The notes beneath the pieces are model-generated. The model was not told the DNA's origin. It ran no database searches and worked only from the letters and a program-made list of their open reading frames with translations. The position numbers and the translations under genes are program-made. From Antilocapra americana (taxonomy: Eukaryota > Chordata > Mammalia > Artiodactyla > Antilocapridae): a stretch of DNA of 64,000 nucleotides. The first letter of the stretch is position 1. Every line of letters begins with the position of its first letter. This document shows, in pieces, positions 56,331 to 64,000 of this stretch. The stretch is from the NCBI GenBank assembly GCA_007570785.1, contig ML660203.1:7870638-7934637 (forward strand). Direction: 5' to 3'.

Positions 56331-57149
56331 CTCTCCAGCACCCCCCCCCCCAAGACTACCTCTCAGCTTTCAGGTAACAATGTCCCCTGTGCCACCACCT
56401 TGCAGAGCCCCAAGCTGGGATCAGGGGACACACTCTTGAACCGCCTGCTCACCATGACCCTCCTGGGAGAGGTCTACTAGGGAAAGGTCATCCAAGGGAC
56501 ACACTGCCCTGTTCTCCAGCTTCCTGAGGCCTGACTGTGGGCACGTGGGCCCCAGAGTTCACCTGCCTCAGCCTGATTCATTTTGGGCTCCACTGAGGGA
56601 CCATCCTGGAAGGTCGTGTTGGCAAACAACAGAACAAAAATGGCTAGAATGCAGCAATTGCCAGCACATTTAATTCAATTCCTTCAACATTTATGGAGCC
56701 TGCTCTGTGACTCAGACAGTTCCAGCCCTTACAGAGCATGTGGCCAAGTGCACAAGGCAGAAATACACATGGCAGTTAGACGACACATAAAAATAAATTC
56801 TGAGAAACATCAAAGCCAGAGTGTGCGGTTGAGTGGAAGGAGGCATTAATACTCACTGGGGCACCAGAGGGCTCCCTGGAAGAGGTGGCATTTCAGCCAG
56901 ATCTCTGAGGACAAGAAAGATTTCAACAGAGGAACGTGTAGAAAAGAGCATTTCCAAAAAGGAAAAGCACAGGCTAGACATAGTCAAGAGGGGAGAGATG
57001 GAGGCGGTGTTGGAAACAGCAAGTTGTCCTTGTGGTGGGGGTGGGGAGTCAGATGCCTGGGGCCGGAGTAAGGGGGCCTTGTTGAACCCCAGGGGCCCTA
57101 GACTTAGACCACAGACCACCCACCATCAAAACAGAGCAGGGCCCAAAGG

Positions 57150-57500
57150 GCACTGCCACTAGCAATTCCACTTCCAGGAATTATCCAGCAGCCCAGGCTT
57201 ACGCATGGGAAATAGGATGCACAGCGTTCTTACTTTTTTTTTTGGCCACACCGTGCAGTTTGTGGGATCTTAGTTCCCCGACTAGGGATCAACCCAAGCC
57301 CTCTGCAGTGAAAGCACAGAGCCCTCACTGTTGGACCACCAGGGAATTCCCCACAGGGTTCTTCTTAAAATGCTGTACTAGCAAAAGCCTGAAGACAACT
57401 CAGATGTCCACTAGGAGACTAAATAAGCAAATTATGATCTAGCACACTAAGGAATGCTATGTAGCTATGAAAAAGAACGAGGCAGTTCTAAGTGCTGCCG
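57150..57500 (+). mobile_element. Old L1 (L1M-type) fragment, split by a CHR SINE
   Basis: Left part: 'tagcaattccacttccagg' and 'aattatccagcagccc'. Right part: 'aaaagcctgaagacaactc', 'agatgtccactaggagact' and 'aggaatgctatgtagctatg'. These are consecutive segments of an old L1 3' region. Confidence 0.75.
57232..57351 (-). mobile_element. CHR-type SINE, reverse orientation, with target-site duplication
   Basis: Minus strand begins 'ggaattccctggtggtccaa', and the T-run at 57232-57243 is its tail. Flanks CACAGCGTTCTT (57220-57231) and CACAGGGTTCTT (57352-57363) match at 11 of 12 positions. Confidence 0.9.
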
Positions 57501-58099
57501 TGAAAAGCTCTTTAAAATGCATCAGGAAGTGGAAACAGCAAGGGCCTGTCTCAGCCAGGAGGAGACCCCTAGCTAAGGATTTAGGTCTATCTGGAAGGTG
57601 ATTCCAGCAAGCACAGTGGAGGGGTGGGAGGCAAGGAAAGAAAATCAAGGACTCATTCCTGTGCAGTGAGCAACTGAGTGCAAGCCCCTCAGGGACCCTG
57701 CACAGCAGGGAGAACTCACATCTCAGAATCTCCACTCCTAGGAGAGGGCCAAGGGAACCGGGGTACTTACTCCCCACTGCCCCAGCAGAGGGCTGCCTGG
57801 GGGCACAGACTCCCAGTACTTCTGCCTTTTCTGGGCAAGCTGAAAGAAATCCCTCAGCTGGAGAGTTTCAGGTGTTTCCATGAGGAGGCAGTTGACATGA
57901 ACCAGATAGTGAGGTGAGACGGTAGGGGCAGGGCCCTCACCGTGTGTGTGCTACAGAAGTGTACTGAATGAGCGCCTGAAAAGGGGGCATGTTTGCTTAT
58001 CTGTGGATGGGCACCCAAAACTCTAGGAACATAGTGGATGGAGGGAAAGGTAGAAGGGGGACTCTTCTACTATGTTTTTTGAGAACTGAAAAAAAAAAG

Positions 58100-58360
58100 A
58101 ATTAAGCCTTTTGTGTTGGAATAATTTTAGATTACACCAGGTTGCAAAGAGAGTTCAGAGAGTTCCTGTATAATCCTCACCCAGTTTTCCCTAATGTTAG
58201 CATTTTACATAACAATAGTACATTTGTCAAAACTAAGAAATTAACACAGGTACATTACTAGTAATGAAATTCCAGGCTTTATCTGGAGTTCACCATTTCC
58301 ATTAATGTCCTTTGTCTGTTTCGGGATCCCATGCAGGATATCACATTGCATTTAGTCTTT
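58100..58360. mobile_element. Old L1-type fragment
   Basis: Words 'aataattttagattacacc', 'taatgttagcattttacata', 'tttgtcaaaactaagaaatt' and 'atcccatgcaggatatcac' are familiar from an old L1M region. Orientation not assigned. Confidence 0.5.
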
Positions 58361-59447
58361 AGAATTCTGATCCAGGTGAGTATATTATTCATCCCAAAAT
58401 AGTATTAAAAATAATAACTTGCAGCTCCGAGGGGTGGTCTGAAGGCTTCTGAGCAGGCATGACCTGACCCGGGGTAAGTGGACAGAGTCCCAGCACTGGG
58501 TGCCTGTGGGAAGGTGAGCTCGGGCTGTACAAGTGGCACCCAAGAGCTGGGTTTCTGGGCACAGGCACTTTGCTGGTCCCTTTTCTCCAGAAGATAATGG
58601 AAGGGCGAGACAAGCTGTAGATGCTGTCTGAGCCCTGCCCATATCCGCTGGGCACTCACCTCCACCTACCACAGACAGACTGTGACTGTGTCTGTAGGAG
58701 CAAGCTCAGCCCGAGCACAAGGCAAGCAAGACACATCCAGGAGTGGATGCCCCCAGAAGTACCATCAACCCATGATGGATGGGGTGTAGGTGGAATAAAC
58801 CCCCGGACTCCTAAACCTTCTGGTGCTGGTAACTCTGAGATGTGTGTTCTACTCAGCCTCCCAGGGTCTCCCATTGTCCACAGCAATACCTGCCTAGATA
58901 GAAATCCTTTACTGACTGCCTTTTCTTCCATTCTTCACCCCAACGAGGCTTTCTTAGGATCATCCCACAAAAGATCTCCCTACAATCCTTATCACTGGAT
59001 CTCCAGAAAAACATCAACCAAGTTAAAAATCAAGGCCCATGGCCTATTCATAGGCTGTCTGCACCCCGATCCCTGTCTTCCACTCAGAAGACACACACAA
59101 AAGGCCCTTTGGGGTGCCCCAAACATGATCCTTTCAGGTATCCATGGCTCTGCACCTGCTGTTTCCTCTGCCTGGAATGCCCCCCTCTTCCTGATTGCCC
59201 AGGAGACTCCTGCTCATCTCAATGGCCCAGCCCGAATACTGTCTCCTCTGGGAGTATTTCTCTGACCCTCAGGGGCACGTGGTCCTTTAGTCACCCCTCC
59301 AGCAAATCTGGATTCCTCTCTCCTATATCTTGTAAGCTCCTTGAGGGTAAAGACACTCCTGAGTCTAATCTACCTCCTGAATCTAATCTACCTCCCAGAG
59401 CCTGGTATACATCAGGTGCATAATAAAAGCCTGGAAAATGAATGAAT

Positions 59448-59655
59448 GGGGCTTCCTTGATGACTCAGATGGTAAAGAATCACCTCCAGTGCAGGAGACC
59501 CAGGTTCAATCCCTGGATTGAGAAGATCCTCTAGAGAAGGGCATGGCAACCCACTCCAGGATACTTGCCTGAGGAATCCCATGGACAGAGGAGTCTGGCA
59601 GGCTATAGTCCATGGGGCTGCAAAGAGTTGGACACGACTGAAGCAACTTAGCATG
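59448..59655 (+). mobile_element. Bov-tA/Bov-A2 SINE
   Basis: Head 'gggcttccttgatgactcag', 'gttcaatccctggattgag', 'ggcatggcaacccactccag' and 'gttggacacgactgaagcaa' tail. Confidence 0.92.
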
Positions 59656-60749
59656 TGTTCATGCACTACTGACTCCTGAAGGCTTCCCACTGTCCCCCTC
59701 AACTGCCACCCCCCCTCTAGCAAACTGGAGCACAGAGCCTGCGTCTGGCCCTGGCTGAGCCCCCTAACCCCCAATGTGAGCTCAGGCTGGCCCTTGTTGA
59801 CTTCTGGACCTCCATTTCCCCATCTGCACAACAGGGGGGCTGGCTGAAATAGGAAGTCCTTGAGGTCTCTAAGGCTCATAGTCTGAGATTCCAGTGTCCT
59901 CCAGCTGACTGCCCTGAGTGAAGGGGACCCAGCTCTGTCCCCTCCTCCCTCTGGGGTGGGATGGTGTTCCAGCATCAGGAAGCATCTGTGAACTACACTC
60001 CCCACACAGATGCTCCGTCATCCCTTCCAGCTCTGAGACCAAGACAAACTATGCCCTCCAGTGCAGAGGCGACTCATCCAACGTGACTTCGGCTATGAAC
60101 CTTTTGCCTCCACCCGATCCCTTGCCAAGATGAGGGGCTGAACAGGTAGGACAAGGGGTGAATGCCTCACTGTGGCTCCAGCTCCCAACAGTGACCTCCA
60201 TGACCATGGCCACTGGACCCAGCCTCCCTGTGGACACCAACAGTTTGCTTCAGCTGTTTTTCTCAGCACCTTCGTGGACGCATCCTTGGGCCCCATGGGC
60301 TGTTCTTACCTTAGGCCCTTCTCTCAGGGACCAGTCTGGCATGTTTCCTGGTACCCACTCCGTAGAGGCCTCTGGCCTGATGTCCATTTGGATCTAGATG
60401 TCCCAATATGGCTGTATCAACTCTGGGGTACCCTCACTCTACCCGCTCCGTTTTCCACATTTAACAGGTCAGCAGGCCATTCTTGGGTGACTGCATCTAA
60501 CTCCCTGATCTAGCGCTTTCCCATTCTCCACATCCTCTGCATGACTGGACCCTCATCAACTCTGGTCCAACCATTCCTCGGTCCCGTCTGACCTTCCTGG
60601 CCTATCATTATGTAAACAGCACATGCCCAGGATATGTTAAAGAAAACAAACAAACAGGAAGTTCCCCCCAACTTACACCCCCTCATGAAATGTCTCACAT
60701 GGTCTTTCAGAAATGGCCTCTGTCTCTCTCACTTGTGTATACAGTAGTT

Positions 60750-60960
60750 ACAATAACTAACACTTAAACAGCCTCACCATGGGTTGGACTCTGTTTCCAA
60801 GCACTTTTAGCACATATACTAACTCATTTTAACCTCCGACTGTCCCATGTGGCACTTAACTGTTATCAGCACCTCCATTTTTCAGATGAGAAGCTGCCCA
60901 AGGTCCCAGAACCAGTTGGTAGTAGGGCTGGGACTTGAACTCGGGCCATCCAAGTCCAGA
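60750..60960 (+). repeat. MIR SINE fragment
   Basis: Words 'aataactaacacttaaacag', 'aagcacttttagcacatata', 'ccatttttcagatgagaagc' and 'gggctgggacttgaactcgg' are in MIR order. Confidence 0.8.
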
Positions 60961-61674
60961 GTCCTTGCTCTTAATGACTCTGTGTGTTTTCTTGACTCCA
61001 ATCACATCTCCCTTTACCAGAGACCCTTCCCTGGCTGCCCTGCTCCCCTGGCATTCAAGGGCCTTTGCAGTCCTGCCACTGCCCACTTCTGCAGCCATAT
61101 CTCCAGCCCACGCCATCTGCTCTTCCCAGGACGCATGCCCTCCAGGCTGTTGTGTGTGCTGTTCCCTCTGCCTTGAATGCCCTCCTCCCCCAGATCTGGC
61201 TCACAGGTCAGTCCTCCAGAGGTGCTCCCTGATCTGCTCGCCCACCACCCCTCTCACCTACAGCCTGGTCAGCTGTCTCTCCTTCCAGGAGCTCTTGCGT
61301 GAGGTTACTGGAACATCTTGCATCTTCCAGAATGAGCTGTCAGGGTCCCTCTGGACCAGGGGCTCCCCACAAACTGGGGAAGCAGTGTACTCATTTCTGT
61401 ATCTCTTTCATTCATTCACTTAACATTTGTAAACATCTCCTAGGAGCTAGGCCAGTTCTTACCAGCAGAGCTGTCTCATGGGGAAGCCAACATCTCACAG
61501 AGCATCATCTATGCACGCCCATCTCCTCTGCCTCCTACTCCACTCTGCCCCTTCATACAATGTCTCTCTGGAGAAGCCTTCAGAAACAGAGCACTGGAAG
61601 AGGAGATGGAAGATATAGGACCTGATCAATGAAGGATTTTGGGGGGAGTGGAGGAATATGCCAGTTGCTGCCTG

Positions 61675-61878
61675 AAAGTGAAAAGTCACTCAGAAAATGT
61701 CTGACTCTTTATGTAACCCCATGGACTGTAGCCTGCCAGGCTCCTCTGTCCATGGGGATTCTTCAGGCCAGAATACTGGGGTGGGTAGCCATTCCCTTCT
61801 CCAGGGGATCTTCCCAACCTAGGGATCGAACACACATTGCAGGCAGATTCTTTACTGCCTAAGCCACCAGGGAAGGCC
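61675..61878 (-). mobile_element. Bov-tA/Bov-A2 SINE, reverse orientation (first of a tandem pair)
   Basis: Minus strand begins 'ggccttccctggtggcttag' and ends 'gagtgacttttcac'. It is complete apart from a short gap in the head-adjacent segment around 61832. Confidence 0.9.
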
Positions 61879-61996
61879 AAGAATACTGGAGTGGGTAGCC
61901 TATCCCTTTTCCAGGGGATCTTTCCAACACAGGAATTGAACCGGGGTCTTCTGCATTGCAGGCAGATTCTTTAACAACTGAGCTAGCAGGGAAGCA
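61879..61996 (-). mobile_element. Partial Bov-tA/Bov-A2 SINE, tandem to the previous copy
   Basis: Repeats only the tRNA-like head half of the element, from 'gcttccctgctagctcag' to the 'actccagtattctt' word, and joins the neighbouring copy exactly at 61878/61879. This suggests a tandem partial duplication or two overlapping insertions. Confidence 0.85.
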
Positions 61997-62159
61997 ATCT
62001 GCCCCTAAGACTCCCCCTTTGCCACATAAGATGTAACCCAGTGTCTAAGGATGGTGCCCTCAGTGGAACATCTTACAACCCATCTTGGTGCCCCTCGGGG
62101 ACTCTGGGGTAACCATGGCTCACTAGGAGGAGTAAATGAGTTAATGTAATGATGATGAC

Positions 62160-62345
62160 GATGGCATAATAACACCAGCTATTTCATTCTCGGGGCGCAG
62201 ACATTAGCCCATTTAACAGTCCTACAGGAAAGGTGAGATCATATCTCATTTTTCAGAGGAAAACTAAGCCCAGAGAAGTGAAGTAACTTGCCCAGCTGGT
62301 AAGTGGTGGAGCGGAGATGTGAACCCCATACAACTTTTCAGGTTG
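62160..62345 (+). repeat. MIR SINE fragment
   Basis: Words 'ataacaccagctatttcatt', 'catatctcatttttcagagg', 'gtgaagtaacttgcccagct' and 'agatgtgaaccccata' are the MIR core in plus orientation. Confidence 0.75.
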
Positions 62346-63239
62346 AGAGAGATCTTGGGTAAGGGATATTTCCTTTCTGCTAGCCTGTTCTCACCAGTAC
62401 AGCCCTGACAGGGAACCTGGACCCAAAATGCACTGACTCAGTGCTCTTCCCACTGAGGTAAAGTGAGTCTTCCTGGCCCTGCTCAGTCACAGCAGTGAAC
62501 AGCCTCACAGCTCATCTGCTGAACAGAGATGTAGCATGACTCTGACATCTTACTCGGCCCTGGTGCTGTGTCCAGTGTCTTCTCACATCTCTCTCCCCAC
62601 TGCTCACTTGGCTCCAGCCACAGTGGTGTTCCTGATCCTCACACTCACCAAGGGGTTCCCTACCTCAGGGCCTTTGCACTTGCCAAGCCCTCTGTTGGGA
62701 ATCATTTTCCCAATTCAGATCTTGGCCTCTGGGAGACCTGCCCCAACCTTTCAGTCTATAATATGTGCTCCAACACAGCATCCCAATTGTATTCTTGGCA
62801 AAACTTTTCTCCTGCAAAAGCGGTGTTGGTTTCCATGATGATTTCTGCCTCTTCCTCCCTGATCACGAACTGTGCAAGGGTGAGGATCAGCCTGTCTTCC
62901 TCACGGCTGTGTTTCCTACCACTAACCACAATGCTGAGCACAGGAGCTACTCACTGACCATTTGTCTGATGACAAACACAAACTTCCCGTGTGCCCAGCA
63001 CCTCAGTCAGCACTCTGTGGGGGAGGATACAAGCAGGAGAGGAGGTTTTGCAAGTGAGGCCATGCAGTTCCCAGGAAGGAAAAGCAGCGGGTCCAGGGTC
63101 ACCGGAGGGCTAAGGCAGCAGCACATGGCACAGATTGAGGCCTCCATCTCTCCATTCAAACCACCTTCTTGGCCAGGACTGTCTGGACCCATCAGGGAGA
63201 TGGCTAGATGCTGCTTGATATTCTGCCTGGGACCACTTG

Positions 63240-63600
63240 GAACGAAATGAAATATTTATCTGTGGCTGGAGGTTTGCAGAGGACATTTGAGATGGATCGC
63301 GTCTTCATGCGCCTGTGAAATCTAATTGGATTCATTGTAGGATATTTGATTTCTCGGAACAGACGCATCATTTTCCCAGGGAACAGAAGCCTCTGCCACC
63401 CGGGATTGGGTGGGAGCTGGTTTGACCTTAGGCCGCCCGATTGGCTGGCCCGGTTTGGGTCTCTGGTTGCTCTGCGGGAGGCTGGCAGGAGGAGATTTGT
63501 CTTGCCTCTCTGTGGGGTGGCCTGATTTCCTCTGGCATTCCCAGACAGAGATGGCCAGGTTTTCCAACAAAGGGAGGAATTCCTTAAGAAAGAACTAAAA
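63240..63600. promoter_or_regulatory. Non-repetitive, conserved-looking intronic block (candidate enhancer)
   Basis: No repeat words are recognisable. The block has homeodomain-like TAATTGGATT near 63322, two GATTGG (CCAAT-type) sites near 63405 and 63440, and an AT-rich part beside a CpG-containing part. Conservation is a guess from texture only. Confidence 0.25.
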
Positions 63601-64000
63601 GGATATGCCCACCCCCGCCCCACCCCTACCCAGGCCAGCCTGGCCTCCAAGCCATCCCTCCACTCTGCATCTCTCCATTGCTCCAGCCAGCCCTCCTCTC
63701 ACTCCCATTCTTCTGCCTCAGGCACTATGTTGATCTCCTGCCTCCCTGTTCCCCCTACTCTAAAGGGAGATAAATCTTCCTAAAGCCTGAGCTGCAAGTT
63801 CTGCCTCCCACAGGCCATATAAGCACAGGCGAGCCTCTTCTTTCCCTGGACTTCAGTTTCCCCATGAAAGGATGCAGCTGGGCTCCAGCAGTAGTTCTCA
63901 GTGTCATCCAAACCAATTAGATCCCAATTTCCATTTTTATAGCAAATATTTGGTAATGTCCCCCTTTACCATCTCTGAAATGAAATTCATAGATAACATT

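Larger units (their letters stand above)
43952..64000 (-). other. DLGAP4: DLGAP4 5' intron (upstream of the first coding exon), running off the window
   Basis: No protein-coding exon is supported here. The interval is dominated by nested repeats (Bov and CHR SINEs, L1, MLT1, MIR), listed separately, with unique stretches between them. About 63240-63600 is the most conserved-looking of these. Noncoding upstream exons could be present but cannot be recognised without transcript data. Confidence 0.75.

Overview
This is mammalian nuclear DNA from a ruminant (cattle, sheep, goat or a close relative). The evidence is dense Bov-tA/Bov-A2 and CHR-type tRNA-derived SINEs, a ruminant-type young L1 3' end, MIR/L2 relics, an ERVL-MaLR element and spliced vertebrate exons. 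There are no bacterial genes, operons or CRISPR arrays, and nearly all long open reading frames are chance frames or repeats.

The one protein-coding gene I can support is DLGAP4 (SAPAP4/GKAP family), on the minus strand, so transcription runs from high to low coordinates. Five consecutive coding exons of the long isoform are visible: 43878-42880 (start codon, residues 1-333), 39550-39309, 36868-36754, 34167-34117 (a 51-base exon) and 31299-31059. All have GT/AG boundaries and the phases join into one frame of 549 codons plus one base. Upstream noncoding exons and the C-terminal exons lie outside the window. The exons carry the basic N-terminal half of the scaffold, including three copies of the RxxSYxxA guanylate-kinase-binding motif.

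A second, internal promoter sits in the intron after exon 31299-31059. A CpG island at about 20860-21530 lies upstream of a short alternative first coding exon (20159-20129, MALCLELLKQ plus one base). Its splice phase equals that of the last long-isoform exon, so both transcripts can enter the same downstream exon. One locus therefore makes a full-length postsynaptic scaffold and an N-terminally truncated form that lacks the guanylate-kinase-binding repeats.

Layout: 1-20128 is intron with SINEs, L1M and MIR relics, two perfect CRE palindromes, an HNF1-like site and an ISRE-like palindrome. 20129-21530 is the short-isoform exon and CpG-island promoter. 21531-31058 is intron with a near-complete old MaLR element. 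31059-43951 is the exon cluster. 43952-64000 is the 5' intron, rich in nested repeats. The most notable mobile-element observation is a U6 snRNA/L1 chimeric insertion at 45607-46977, in which 34 bases of the U6 3' end are joined directly to a truncated L1, with a near-perfect target-site duplication on either side.

I found no previously undescribed biological system. The main points of interest are the dual-promoter gene architecture, the U6/L1 chimera, several datable nested insertions and a handful of intronic candidate regulatory elements.
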